Assembly: GCA_947450025.1 (NCBI GenBank)
Contig: CANFTW010000011.1
Location: forward strand, 57,921 to 121,920
DNA from: Bacteroidota bacterium
Lineage (GTDB): Bacteria; Bacteroidota; Bacteroidia; B-17B0; Aurantibacillaceae
Reading direction: 5' to 3'
Length of the DNA: 64,000 nt
Shown one piece after another: positions 42,452 through 52,900 of this stretch (the stretch's first letter is position 1; each line of letters opens with the position of its first letter). The position numbers and the translations under genes are program-made. The notes beneath the pieces are model-generated. The model was not told where the DNA came from. It did no database searches and saw only the letters and a list, made by a program, of their open reading frames with translations.

Positions 42452-45400
42452 GTTTTTTATCTTTTACTAAGAATGAATACACTGCTGGAACGACGTATAT
42501 AGTTAAAAGTGTTGATAATAATAACCCTCCTATAATCACAATTCCCATGCCCATTCTACTTTTAGAGCCAGCCCCTAAAGCCATCGCAATTGGCAAAGCG
42601 CCAAGCATTGTTGCTAAGCTAGTCATTAAGATAGGTCGTAAACGAGCCGTGGAAGCTTCTATTAAGGCGTCTTTAATGTTTAAACCTTTTGCTCTTAATT
42701 GATTAGTAAATTCAATAATTAAAATTCCATTTTTAGTCACTAGCCCTACTAGCATAATCAGTCCAATTTCACTAAAAATATTTAATGTTTCATTAAAATA
42801 CCAAAGTGCAAATAAAGCACCTGCTAAAGCCATTGGTACTGTAAAAAATATAATGATGAATGGTTCCACAAAACTTTCGAATTGAGCCGCTAATAATAAA
42901 TAAATTAATATAACCGCTAAGACAAAAGCAAATAATATATTTGAAGAACTCTCGGAAAAATCTCTTGATGCTCCAGTTAAAGAAGTGGTAAAACTATCAT
43001 CTAAAACTTGTTTTGAAATTGCATTCATTGCTTTAATGCCATCTCCAATTGTTTTTCCGGGAGCAAGCCCTGCTTGAATGGTAGCTGATTGATACCGATT
43101 ATAATGATATAATTGAGGGGGACTACTTCTCTCGATAATTGATATGATATTATCTAATTGAATCATTTCTCCTTTATTATTTCTAATAAATAATTCCTTA
43201 ATATCTTTTGGATCATCTCTATTTTCACGATTAACTTGGCCAACCACTTGGTACTGCTTATCGCCTTTGATATAATATCCAAATCGTTGACCACTTAACG
43301 CTAATTGAATGGTTTGAGCAACATCGGCAATACTAACACCCATTGTTTTAGCCTTATCTCTATTTATTTCAACAACTAATTCTGGTTTATTAAACTTTAA
43401 GTTTACATCAACACCTTGGAAAATTGGATTTTTATTTGCTAATTCTAAAAACTTAGGTAATTTTTCTCTTAGCTTTTGAAAATCATTCGTTTGCAAAACA
43501 AACTGAACCGGCAATGCACCTCTTGGACCACCTCCTGAAGAAATAGATTGCTCTTGAATAACAAAGACTTTACCTTCAGGAAACTGTGAAATGTTTTTAT
43601 TGATATAATTAGCTATATCATTTTGCGAACGTTTTCGTTTGTCTGATTCACTTAATGCAATTCGCACAAATCCAGTATTAACAGCTCCTGAACCAGCAAA
43701 GCCAGGTGCGGTAACGGTAAGGCAGACTTGTTTTTCAGGGATAGAATCTCCCACAAAAGAAGACAATCGATCCATTAGAGCGTCTGTAGCTTCAAAAGAA
43801 GTGCCTTCTGGCGCTGTAATCGATAGTCTTAACCAATTTCTATCCTCTAGTGGAGACAACTCTGATTGTAATGAAAACCAAAAACAAACAATAGCTACAA
43901 TTGATAAAAACCATATTATAAATGCCCAACAACGCTTTTGTAAAAAATTTGTAACAGATTTTTTAAACCATGCATCAATCCCTTCAAAAAATGGCTCTGA
44001 CCAAATATAAAATTTACTTTTTTTAGTAGGGTCTTTTCTCACTAATTTGGCATTTAACATTGGGGTTAAGGTTAACGATACAAACGCAGAAATTAAAACA
44101 GCACCAGCTAATACAACTCCAAACTCCCTAAATAAACGACCTACAAAACCCTCTAAAAAAATAACAGGCATAAATACGGCCGACAAAGTTAATGAGGTAA
44201 TAATTACTGCCGAATAAATCTCTCTTGTTCCTTGTATTGCAGCTTCTTGGGGAGACAATCCTTTTTCAATTTTTTTGAAAATATTTTCAGTGACAACAAT
44301 TCCATCATCTACAACCAAACCAGTTGCTAGAACAATGGCCAATAAAGTCAATACATTAATTGAATAATCCATGAGGTACATTATGAAAAATGCACCTACT
44401 AAAGACACGGGAATATCTATTAAAGGTCTAAAGGCAATGATCCAATCTCTAAAAAACAAGAAAATAATTAAAATCACTAGTAGTAATGCAATGATAAGCG
44501 TTTCCCCTACTTCGGCAATTGATTTTTTAATAAATCGAGTATTATCTAAAGCAATATTGATGGTATAATCTTTTGGTAATTCTTTTTTAAGTATGTCATA
44601 ACGTTTGTAAAATTCATCGGAAATCTCAATATAATTTGCTCCAGGCTGAGGTACTAAAGCTAAACCTACCATTGGAGTACCTGATTCTTTTAAAATTGTT
44701 TCTTCATTCTCGGCACCCAATTCAACTTGAGCAACATCTCTTAAGCGAACAATATTATTATCGTTCTCTTTTACGATCATATTTTCAAAATCACTTACTT
44801 TAGATAATCGTCCAATCGTATTTACGGTTAATTCCGTAGAATTTCCTTCTATTTTACCGGAAGGCAAATCAACATTCTCTCGATCCAATGCTTGCTTAAC
44901 ATCTAAAGGTGTTAATTGATATGATGCCAATTTATCAGGCTGTAAACGAATACGCATACAATATCGTCTTTGACCCCATATTTGCACCGCACTTACTCCT
45001 GAAATAGTTTGTAAATTTTGAGCAATCACATTTTCCGCATAATCACTAACATCTAATAACGAACGTGTGTCGCTAATTAAGGTCATGGATAATATAGGGT
45101 CAGAGTTCGCATCTGCTTTGGAAACAACAGGAGGAGCATCAATATCTTGAGGTAATTGTTTTACAGCTTGAGAAACTTTATCTCTTACGTCATTTGCGGC
45201 AGCTTCTAAATTTGAATTTAAATTAAATTCAACAGTAATAATGCTAGAACCTTGGTTAGAAGCTGAAGACAACGTTCTTATTCCGTCAATACCATTAATT
45301 GCTTTCTCAAGAGGTTCAGTAATTTGAGATTGTATAACATCAGCATTAGCACCTGTATAACTTGTTCTTACTGTAATCACTGGAGGATCTACCGATGGAA

Positions 45401-45509
45401 ACTCCCGAACTCCTAAATACTTAAAACCTATTGCACCAAACAAAATGATGATAATAGAAAACACGGTCACTAAAACCGGACGCTTGACGCTTAATTCTGC
45501 TAAATCCAT
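42435..45509 (-). CDS. RND efflux permease, HAE1-like
   Basis: The 1024-residue inner-membrane transporter has the full duplicated RND layout: twelve membrane helices and two large periplasmic loops. It begins MDLAELSVKRPVLVTVFSI; TM4 holds the proton-relay Asp pair in ATGLVVDDGIVVTENI; PQDIDAPPV and GANYIEI lie in the porter domain; the second half repeats the pattern with LMLVGLVTKNGILIIEF and RLRPILMTSL. It exports drugs, bile-salt-like compounds or metabolites by proton antiport; the substrate cannot be predicted. The adaptor gene ends one base upstream. Confidence 0.95.
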   Translation of the reverse strand: MDLAELSVKRPVLVTVFSIIIILFGAIGFKYLGVREFPSVDPPVITVRTSYTGANADVIQSQITEPLEKAINGIDGIRTLSSASNQGSSIITVEFNLNSNLEAAANDVRDKVSQAVKQLPQDIDAPPVVSKADANSDPILSMTLISDTRSLLDVSDYAENVIAQNLQTISGVSAVQIWGQRRYCMRIRLQPDKLASYQLTPLDVKQALDRENVDLPSGKIEGNSTELTVNTIGRLSKVSDFENMIVKENDNNIVRLRDVAQVELGAENEETILKESGTPMVGLALVPQPGANYIEISDEFYKRYDILKKELPKDYTINIALDNTRFIKKSIAEVGETLIIALLLVILIIFLFFRDWIIAFRPLIDIPVSLVGAFFIMYLMDYSINVLTLLAIVLATGLVVDDGIVVTENIFKKIEKGLSPQEAAIQGTREIYSAVIITSLTLSAVFMPVIFLEGFVGRLFREFGVVLAGAVLISAFVSLTLTPMLNAKLVRKDPTKKSKFYIWSEPFFEGIDAWFKKSVTNFLQKRCWAFIIWFLSIVAIVCFWFSLQSELSPLEDRNWLRLSITAPEGTSFEATDALMDRLSSFVGDSIPEKQVCLTVTAPGFAGSGAVNTGFVRIALSESDKRKRSQNDIANYINKNISQFPEGKVFVIQEQSISSGGGPRGALPVQFVLQTNDFQKLREKLPKFLELANKNPIFQGVDVNLKFNKPELVVEINRDKAKTMGVSIADVAQTIQLALSGQRFGYYIKGDKQYQVVGQVNRENRDDPKDIKELFIRNNKGEMIQLDNIISIIERSSPPQLYHYNRYQSATIQAGLAPGKTIGDGIKAMNAISKQVLDDSFTTSLTGASRDFSESSSNILFAFVLAVILIYLLLAAQFESFVEPFIIIFFTVPMALAGALFALWYFNETLNIFSEIGLIMLVGLVTKNGILIIEFTNQLRAKGLNIKDALIEASTARLRPILMTSLATMLGALPIAMALGAGSKSRMGMGIVIIGGLLLSTLLTIYVVPAVYSFLVKDKKHEKED

Positions 45510-45510
45510 C

Positions 45511-46569
45511 TTAGTTTTTAGATTTTAATAATTTTAAAGGTGTTTCTTTTTTTAATCCTAATAGACCAGTGGTCACAACGGTGTCTCCTATTTGTAAGCC
45601 TTCAATGATTTGAATTTCTTTATCGGTTCGAACGCCTATCGTTACCATAACTTCAGCAGCCACTCCATGCTTATTGATAAAAACTTTTTGTCCTTTTAAA
45701 GTAGGGATAACACATTGTGTTGGAATCATTAAAGCGTTTTGGGATTCTCCTAAATTAACAAACACTTTCACAAAACTTCCAGGATAAAAATGTGTATGAC
45801 CATTATAGCTTGCTCTAGCTTTAATGGTTTTAGTAAATTCATCCACGCGAGGTTCAATCGCATAAATCATAGCTGATTGAGAATCGTTAATCTTTTCACT
45901 TGAAAAATTAACGGATATCCCCTTATTGATTAAGTTACTATATTTTTCAGGAATTGAAAATTCAACATATAATGGTTTTACTTGAACTAAAGAAACAATA
46001 GGAGTTGACGAATTAACATAAGAACCTTCGCTAATAGATTTTAAACCAATTACTCCAGTAAATGGAGCTACAATAGTGGTTTTTGCTAATTGCGCTAAAA
46101 TATATGCTTGATCTGCCTTCAACGAGTTTAATTCATTTTGTTGCGTATCAACTTCTTCTTGACTAACACCTTTTATTTCAATCAATTTTTTTAAACGTTC
46201 TAGCTTTTGTTCAGATAAAGCAATTTGCGTTTTCGATTTTAATAACTGTGCTTGTAAGTCTGCGTCATTTAATTTTATTAGGACGCTTCCCTTAGAAACA
46301 ACCTCTCCCTCTTTAAAGAATATCGCCGTCACTTTGCCAGCAACTTCAGACATAATCTCTATTTGATTAAATGCTCCTATTTTACCGGTTGAAAAAACTT
46401 CATTATTAAATGATGTTGATTTTACGATTGTATAATTAATAGAAACTGGACCTTTGTTTTTAGATTTACTAATTGCCTGATCATCTTTTTTTGTAAAAAA
46501 TAAAAATTTACTAGCAATTAAAATTACAATCACTGTAGTAAATATTATCCAATTGGGTATTTTTTTCAT
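45511..46569 (-). CDS. RND periplasmic adaptor (membrane fusion protein)
   Basis: The 352-residue protein has an N-terminal membrane anchor (about 8-26), a biotinyl-lipoyl-like domain (EIMSEVAGKVTAIFFKEGEVVSKGSVLIKLND), a helical hairpin (about 105-150), and the second lipoyl half (TTIVAPFTGVIGLKSISEGSYV), followed by a beta-barrel and a membrane-proximal domain (LMIPTQCVIPTLKGQKVFI). It links the RND permease to TolC. There is no lipobox, so it is anchored by the transmembrane helix. It follows marR by 17 bases. Confidence 0.93.
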   Translation of the reverse strand: MKKIPNWIIFTTVIVILIASKFLFFTKKDDQAISKSKNKGPVSINYTIVKSTSFNNEVFSTGKIGAFNQIEIMSEVAGKVTAIFFKEGEVVSKGSVLIKLNDADLQAQLLKSKTQIALSEQKLERLKKLIEIKGVSQEEVDTQQNELNSLKADQAYILAQLAKTTIVAPFTGVIGLKSISEGSYVNSSTPIVSLVQVKPLYVEFSIPEKYSNLINKGISVNFSSEKINDSQSAMIYAIEPRVDEFTKTIKARASYNGHTHFYPGSFVKVFVNLGESQNALMIPTQCVIPTLKGQKVFINKHGVAAEVMVTIGVRTDKEIQIIEGLQIGDTVVTTGLLGLKKETPLKLLKSKN

Positions 46570-46586
46570 AAATCGGTTATATAAAA

Positions 46587-47093
46587 TTATACATTATCTG
46601 AAACTCTATTTTTTGTTTTTCGTGAAGATGGTTTATAACTGAAAAACAAATCGTGAGAAGGCAATTCTTTTAATTTGAAAGACAATTTTTCTAAAACCTT
46701 ATAAAAAATTTCTTGCTCATCTTTAGGAATAGCAGAAAAAATGTGATAATCAATCTCCTCAAAAGAATTGACAATTTCAAGTGTTTGTTTTTGACCTTTT
46801 TTTGTTAACATGATAAAATGCTCTCTCCTGTCTTGCGGATTAATATTTCTATCCACAAAGCCTACCTTAATTAAATAATCTATCACTTTTACCATAGCGG
46901 TTTTATCAATATTTAAATTATTACAAATAAACTGCTGATTGCATCCATTGTTTTTATGTAAAAAAAACAAAACAGAAAAATATCGCTCAACATCTAATTT
47001 CTCTAATCGTTTACTGAGTACGCTGTAATATAATTTAGACAAAATCAAGGCCTTTGTCCCAAAAGATAAGTCTGAAAAATTATGCTGATTCAT
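46587..47093 (-). CDS. MarR-family regulator of the efflux operon
   Basis: The 168-residue protein has the winged-helix MarR fold: QQFICNNLNIDKTAMVKVIDYLIKVGFVDRNINPQDRREHFIMLTKKG spans the recognition helix and wing (about 55-105), with the conserved D-x-R-R in the wing. A basic C-terminal tail (about 150-168) is present. It is the first gene of the operon with the adaptor, RND pump and TolC genes. An inverted repeat over the promoter -7 box suggests autorepression, relieved by a ligand that is probably also a pump substrate. Confidence 0.92.
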   Translation of the reverse strand: MNQHNFSDLSFGTKALILSKLYYSVLSKRLEKLDVERYFSVLFFLHKNNGCNQQFICNNLNIDKTAMVKVIDYLIKVGFVDRNINPQDRREHFIMLTKKGQKQTLEIVNSFEEIDYHIFSAIPKDEQEIFYKVLEKLSFKLKELPSHDLFFSYKPSSRKTKNRVSDNV

Positions 47094-47113
47094 AGCATAT
47101 AGTTTAAAAATAA

Positions 47114-47136
47114 AATAGTTGACAAATATAACTATT
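47114..47136. promoter_or_regulatory. MarR operator candidate over the efflux-operon promoter
   Basis: AATAGTT (47114-47120) and AACTATT (47130-47136) form a perfect inverted repeat with a nine-base spacer. The minus-strand -7 box TATATTTG (47123-47130) lies within it. A further AACTATT half-site is at 47195-47201. Placement fits steric autorepression. Confidence 0.65.
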
Positions 47137-47247
47137 ATTCTTGGCAGAAGATTTATTTAACGCTTTTTATCAATAAGTTAAACCTCTAAAAATAAACTAT
47201 TCATAAAAAAAACTTTAACTTTACAGAGCTATAAGCATTATAAATGT

Positions 47248-47688
47248 ATGAAACATTATTCCACGTTCGTTATAGAACAATTTGGCAAACACATTCATGG
47301 AGACATCCAAGCATTTAACTGGCTAATTGACAACAATTACAGAGAGCTGGTTGCCACATTAGATGCTATTAGAGATGATAAAAATGCATTTAAGTATCTC
47401 ATAGAAGGTAAACACTTTATATTAGCAGCCTTTGTAAACGCCATTTGGGAAGATTCTAAAGCTTTTAAGTTTCTAATTGAAGCCAAAGCTTTTGATTGGG
47501 CTGCTTGTGCTAATTTCATTAACGGAGACGACAAAGCTGAAGAAGCTCTTATACGTTCAGGAAAATTACATTTTGTTGCTTTAGCACATGCTATTTTAGG
47601 ACGAATCCACGAAGATGGCGATAGAAATACCTCTCCGGCAGGTGTGATTAAAAACATGTTAGATTTTAAAAAAGCTTTTCAAAAATAA
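47248..47688 (+). CDS. Unknown protein built of four 25-residue repeats
   Basis: The 146-residue protein has no signal peptide or membrane segment and belongs to no family I can name. Residues about 21-119 are four consecutive repeats of 25 residues with the pattern x-A-F-x-x-L-I-x(6)-L-x-A-x-x-x-A-I-x-x-D-x-K: QAFNWLIDNNY..., NAFKYLIEGKH..., KAFKFLIEAKA..., KAEEALIRSGK.... Each unit is likely a helix pair, giving a small solenoid similar in spirit to TPR or ankyrin stacks. A Gly/Asp segment (RIHEDGDRNTSPAG) and a closing helix follow. It is read divergently from marR and is four bases from the next small gene, so the two are probably cotranscribed. Confidence 0.75.
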   Translation: MKHYSTFVIEQFGKHIHGDIQAFNWLIDNNYRELVATLDAIRDDKNAFKYLIEGKHFILAAFVNAIWEDSKAFKFLIEAKAFDWAACANFINGDDKAEEALIRSGKLHFVALAHAILGRIHEDGDRNTSPAGVIKNMLDFKKAFQK

Positions 47689-47692
47689 TATT

Positions 47693-47926
47693 ATGCGAAT
47701 CATTGACTCTATTCCTCATCCAGCGATGAGTATATCTATATTCCAAATGAATAATAAATTTATTGTAAAATTTGAGGCTGGGCCCATGGAACAAGCCTTT
47801 AAATTTCAAACAGAACACGTCAATTCATTAGAGGGTTTAAAAAAACTTATTAATGACGATTTTATTAAAACGGTTCATCTTCGTTTTAACGACATGTTTT
47901 TGCAAATGAAAAACACACTTGCTTAA
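47693..47926 (+). CDS. Small conserved-looking protein of unknown function
   Basis: The 77-residue protein is cytoplasmic by sequence. It consists of two beta strands (MSISIFQMNNKFIVKFEAGPMEQAF) followed by two helices (VNSLEGLKKLINDDFI and LRFNDMFLQMKN), and I recognise no family. It starts four bases after the repeat protein stops and ends 57 bases before the DjlA-like gene, which has its own -7 box. The reading frame shows normal codon usage for this window, so it is probably real. Confidence 0.65.
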   Translation: MRIIDSIPHPAMSISIFQMNNKFIVKFEAGPMEQAFKFQTEHVNSLEGLKKLINDDFIKTVHLRFNDMFLQMKNTLA

Positions 47927-47944
47927 GAAAATCTATCAAAATAG

Positions 47945-47952
47945 TATATTTG
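47945..47952 (+). promoter_or_regulatory. -7 box of the DjlA-like gene
   Basis: TATATTTG lies 31 bases before the TTG start codon at 47984, giving a leader of about 27 bases. Confidence 0.55.
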
Positions 47953-47983
47953 CAATCGTATTCACATTTTAAATTAACGAACA

Positions 47984-48751
47984 TTGTTTAAGTTTATTGG
48001 TATTATCATTGGATTTTTCTTCTTAGGAAGAAATTTTTTAGGTGCTTTTTTAGGTTTTTTAGTTGGTTCATTCATTGACAATTTTTCTATTGCAACAAAA
48101 ACCTTTAAATCTAACGGGGAAAATAATGAGGATGTATTTGCTTATTACAAACAACATTCTCGCAGTGGAAGTGGCGATTTCGCGAATATGCTTATTGCCT
48201 TATCGGCTTCTGTGATGAGAGCTGACGGGAAAGTTATTAAAGCAGAACTTGACTATGTGAAATCTTTTTTTTCGCAACAATTTGGACCAAATTTTTCTGT
48301 AGCCCATTTACAAACGCTTAAGCATTACGTAAACGGAGGTGAAATTCCTTTAGAACAGATTTGCAATGACATTAGATTACGAACTCAAGTAGAAGTGCGG
48401 ATTCAATTGCTGCATTATTTATTTGGAATTGCTAAAGCCGATGGCCATGTATCTGATATTGAAACACAGGTTATACAACGAATTGCTCAATTAATGGGTG
48501 TGCCTCAAAGTGATTTCGAAAGTTTAAAAAACATGTTTTACAGAGACACCAATTCTGATTACAAAGTTTTAGGAATTGAAAGCACAGCCACTGAAGAAGA
48601 AATTAAAAAAGCATATCGACAAATGGCTATCCGTTATCATCCTGATAAAGTGGCGGCCATGGGAGATGAATACCAAAAAGGAGCGCAAGAAAAATTCCAA
48701 AAAATACAAGAAGCCTACGAAAATATTAAAAAACAAAGAGGCATAAATTAA
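47984..48751 (+). CDS. DjlA-like TerB/J-domain co-chaperone, TTG start
   Basis: The 255-residue protein has an N-terminal glycine-rich membrane helix (FKFIGIIIGFFFLGRNFLGAF), a TerB domain at about 55-175 (MLIALSASVMRADGKVIKAEL ... GIAKADGHVSDIETQVI), and a C-terminal J domain (about 190-255) with the HPD motif in IRYHPDKVAA. This is the architecture of DjlA: a membrane-bound J protein that stimulates DnaK. The start is TTG at 47984: an in-frame TAA lies nine bases upstream, and no ATG occurs before the membrane helix, which would otherwise be lost. Confidence 0.88.
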   Translation: MFKFIGIIIGFFFLGRNFLGAFLGFLVGSFIDNFSIATKTFKSNGENNEDVFAYYKQHSRSGSGDFANMLIALSASVMRADGKVIKAELDYVKSFFSQQFGPNFSVAHLQTLKHYVNGGEIPLEQICNDIRLRTQVEVRIQLLHYLFGIAKADGHVSDIETQVIQRIAQLMGVPQSDFESLKNMFYRDTNSDYKVLGIESTATEEEIKKAYRQMAIRYHPDKVAAMGDEYQKGAQEKFQKIQEAYENIKKQRGIN

Positions 48752-48760
48752 AGACAAATT

Positions 48761-49972
48761 TTATTTCAATTTCATTCCCATTAAAAGAACATCATCAGTT
48801 TGTTCCTCTTCACCTTGCCATTCAGAAAATTGCTGCTCAATAACTTGATGTTGATCACTCATGGTTTTTTCGTGATGTTCAAATAATAAATTTCTATACC
48901 GCTTTTTAGTAAACACCTTTGTTTTTTCTCCACCTAATTGAGAGTAATAACCATCAGAGGCAATATAAAAACTATGAATGTTTGTTAAGTCTAATTCATG
49001 ATTAGTAAAATCCATGTTATCTTTTGGATGAGCTCCAACAGGCATTCGATCAGCCTCAATCTCTATTAATTCTGTTTGAGCACCCTCTTTTTTAAAATAT
49101 AATAAAGAGTTGTAAGCTCCTGAAAACTCTAAAGTTTTGGTTTCTGTATTGATTAAACATAACGAGATATCAATTCCATTATAACTTGCGATGTCATTAT
49201 CAATAGAGTGAAGAGATTCTTTAATAAAACTCCGCAATTCATTTAATATGACATTAGGTGCTTTTATTTGGTTATTTAAAATATAATTTAATCTAGATAA
49301 TCCTAACATACTCATCATCGCACCGGGAACACCATGACCTGTGCAATCTGCTGCTGCAATATAAAAACAATGACCTATTTTCTGAAACCAATAAAAATCT
49401 CCACTAATATTATCTTTAGGTTTATTAATTATAAAATAGTCACTAAACATGTCATTAAGCAAGGCTACATTTGGCAACATGGCATGCTGGATATAATTGG
49501 CATAATTAATACTATTGGTAATATTATTATTTTTACTCTCAAGCGCACTATACATGTGTTTTAATTCATCCGAGGTATACTTCAATTGCAAGTGAGTATG
49601 AACCCGAGCCATTAATTCTTTAGTATTAAATGGTTTAGTTAGATAATCTTGAGCTCCTAAATCAAATCCTTCTACAATTTTTTCGGAATCATGATGGGCG
49701 GTTAAAAAAATAACGGGAATATCTTTTAGGCGTTCATCTAACCTAATAATTTTAATGGTATCAAATCCATTTAAAATAGGCATATCAATATCTAATAAAA
49801 CTAAATCAAAATCTGGGGTTTTATATAATATATCTAAAGCTTGTTGCCCATTCATAGCAAACCCAACAGCAAAATTAGCTTGTTTTAAAATATTCCCTAC
49901 AACCTGAATATTGGTAACATTATCATCTACTACTAATACTTTAAATTGTTTGTTGTATTTGTTTTCAGCCAT
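48761..49972 (-). CDS. Response regulator with SpoIIE/PP2C phosphatase output
   Basis: The 403-residue protein has a receiver domain (about 10-125: VLVVDDNVTNIQVVGNIL, phospho-Asp in LVLLDIDMP, Thr and Lys in FLTAH and YLTKPFN), a coiled linker, and a PP2C/SpoIIE domain (about 170-400) with SGDFYWF, DCTGHGVPGAMMS, GIDISLC and SDGYYSQLGGEKT; the closing EQTDDVLLMGMKL holds the last metal Asp. Phosphorylation should control Ser/Thr dephosphorylation of an unknown partner. It starts three bases after the hybrid kinase gene stops, so that kinase is the likely partner. Confidence 0.93.
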   Translation of the reverse strand: MAENKYNKQFKVLVVDDNVTNIQVVGNILKQANFAVGFAMNGQQALDILYKTPDFDLVLLDIDMPILNGFDTIKIIRLDERLKDIPVIFLTAHHDSEKIVEGFDLGAQDYLTKPFNTKELMARVHTHLQLKYTSDELKHMYSALESKNNNITNSINYANYIQHAMLPNVALLNDMFSDYFIINKPKDNISGDFYWFQKIGHCFYIAAADCTGHGVPGAMMSMLGLSRLNYILNNQIKAPNVILNELRSFIKESLHSIDNDIASYNGIDISLCLINTETKTLEFSGAYNSLLYFKKEGAQTELIEIEADRMPVGAHPKDNMDFTNHELDLTNIHSFYIASDGYYSQLGGEKTKVFTKKRYRNLLFEHHEKTMSDQHQVIEQQFSEWQGEEEQTDDVLLMGMKLK

Positions 49973-49975
49973 ATA

Positions 49976-52900
49976 TTATTGAGTTAACAATTTTATTTTG
50001 TTTAACAATTCGGGATACATTTTAATGGTATCGATTAATTTTTCGATTTCAAAATTACTAGCATAAGATACTATTTCTTTTCCATAAGTTGAAATGATTT
50101 CAAATTGATACTGATCTCCTACATGAGTTATTTTATTTCCAAAAGCTTCTAATTGATCAATCATCTGATTATTAAGAGCTAATTGGTATTCTGTCATGAC
50201 TTCATTTTCTAAAACAAATAGTAATTTAGGTAAATTAATAATTTGTTCTTGAGTTAAGGTTTCTTTTGATAAAGCAATTGGCTCAATACTTTCTTCTGCA
50301 ATAATCGTTTTACATTTCAAATATTTCGTTAACAATTTCACTAACTCAACTAAATTAACAGGCTTTAGCATGAACTCATCAAATATTGTTTTATCACTGT
50401 CTTTTTCTAAAATTATTTGATGTGAAGCCGTAATAGCAAAAACAGGAATATGTTTTGTAGCTTTATTAGCTTTTAAAATTTTAGTAGCCTCAAAACCATT
50501 CATCACCGGCATTCTCAAATCCATTAAAATTAAATCTGGAATTTCTTTATTAGCAATATCTAAAGCCTGCTGTCCATTTTCTGCTTCAAACACTTCTACA
50601 GCCGAATTAATAAAAATAGCTTTACATAATTCTCTGTTGGCGAAGTTATCATCTACAATTAATACTTTTCCTTTTTCAAATTCAACTAAATCAGGATTAT
50701 AATGTTCATCATGTTTAGGCTCCAAAACCAACTCTGAAATTTCAACATCATGTAGATGGATTTTAAATTGACTTCCTTTATTTAGCTCACTTTCTACTGA
50801 AATTTCACCACCCATCATCTCAACTAATCGCTTACTAATAGACAAGCCTAAGCCTGTTCCTCCATATTTTCGTGTGCTTTGACCATCTTGCTGAGTAAAT
50901 GGCGCGAAAATTAATTTTTGTTGTTCAAACGGAATTCCAATGCCTGTATCCTCAACGGAAATATATAAATCTAAATGATTGACTGAATTTGTATTTAGTA
51001 TATGATTAACAGATACAGTGATAAATCCATTTTCTGTAAATTTAATGGCATTTCCTACTAAATTAAACAATACCTGACGTAATCGAACTTCATCTAAAAC
51101 TAATGACGTAGGCACAATCGATTCAGTATTAATAACAAACTGAAGACCTTTATCTTTGATTTTTTGACTGAATATAATTTCGATATCTTTTAAAATAACA
51201 TTTAGATTTAATGGTTCTTTTTGAATATCTAATTTCCCTGCCTCTATTTTTGATAAATCTAAAATATCATTAATGATGTTTAATAAATTTTTACCACTTC
51301 GTCTAATAGTTTCTACTTGTGATAAAGTCTTAGGATCTTTGACATTTGCTCGTAATAAGTCTGAGAAACCGATGATGGCATTCATAGGTGTTCGAATTTC
51401 ATGACTCATATTAGCCAAAAATTCACTTTTCACTTTATTAGCTTGTTCAGCATCTTTTCTAGCTTTGATTAATTCCTCATCCGATTTTTTCCGTTGAGTA
51501 ATATCTCTAGCTGCAAAATAAATATATTTACCAATTGGTACCGCATTCCATTCTAAAAATCGATAAGAACCATCTTTACATTTTTGACGATTAACATAAT
51601 TGACAATAGGATTTTCTGAACTTGAATTATCTAGAATGTGAGATGCCATTTCTAAATCCTCAGGATGAACGAAATCAAGGAATGATTTATTTAATAGTTC
51701 TGATAAATCATATCCTAAAACTTTTTCCCAAGACTTATTTAATTTAAGATAGCGACCGTTTGCATCAGCTATTCCTAATAACTCAATCGATAATCCAAAG
51801 AAATTCTCTAATTCTAAAGTTTTAGCGGCTAAGGCCTCCTCTATTTGAATTCGTTCTCCAATTTCTTTACTTAAATTATGATTAATAATATCCAATTCAT
51901 GAGTTCTTACTCTAATTTTATCTTCAAGAGTTGTATTTAAATCTAAAATTTGTTGCTCATACTGTTTACGCTGAGTAATATCTTCTTTTGTAGCCAAGTA
52001 ATTAGTGGCAATACCCTGATCATTAAAAATTGGGGTAATCGACACACGTTCCCAATAAAATTCGCCTTGTTTCTTTTTATTAATGAGTTCGCCTTCCCAA
52101 ATGTTTCCATTACTTATTGTTTCCCAAAGATTTTTATATAGATCATCGCTATTTAAACCTGATTTATACAATTTAGTGTTGGTATCTATTAATTCTTCTT
52201 CACTGTATCCTGATGTTTTTATAAATGAGGGATTCACATATTCAATATTGCCTTGCTTGTCGGTGATTTGAATAGAGATTGGGCTTTGCTCTACAGCAGT
52301 TGATAATTTTCGAATCAATTTTTGAGTAGCTCTTTCGTTAGTAATATCCCTCCAGGTTACAAATAAAACTTTCCCGTCATCATATTCAACATGCACTAAA
52401 TCCACTTTTGCTAAAAATTCTGTTCCATCAAAACGCTCATGGATCCATTCAAAAGAATGTTTTCCATTTTTAAACGCTAAAGCAATCATCTCCTTAGCTA
52501 AATCCGCTGACTTCATTCCATTTGGCTGATAGATTGGAGAAATTGCATCGGGAGTCATTCCAATAATCCTAGAACGATCCCCTCCTAAAAGCAATTCCGC
52601 TCCTTTATTACATTCAATAAACACATTATCTTTAAACATCAAATAAGCATCGGGTGAATCAAAAAACAAGGATTTATATTTTTGCTCACTTTGTTTGATT
52701 TTTTCTTCAGCAACTTTTCGGTCAGTAATATCCGATATTTGAATTAAAACATTATCTACTCTTCCTGCTGAATTTTTAACAGGCTGCAAGGCAATACGAT
52801 TCCACAAAGTTTTACCCGATATAACCATTTGTAATTCTTCCGAATAACTTTTTTCGGTTTCAATAACATGTAAAATATCTTTAATCGCCTTTGTTCTAAT

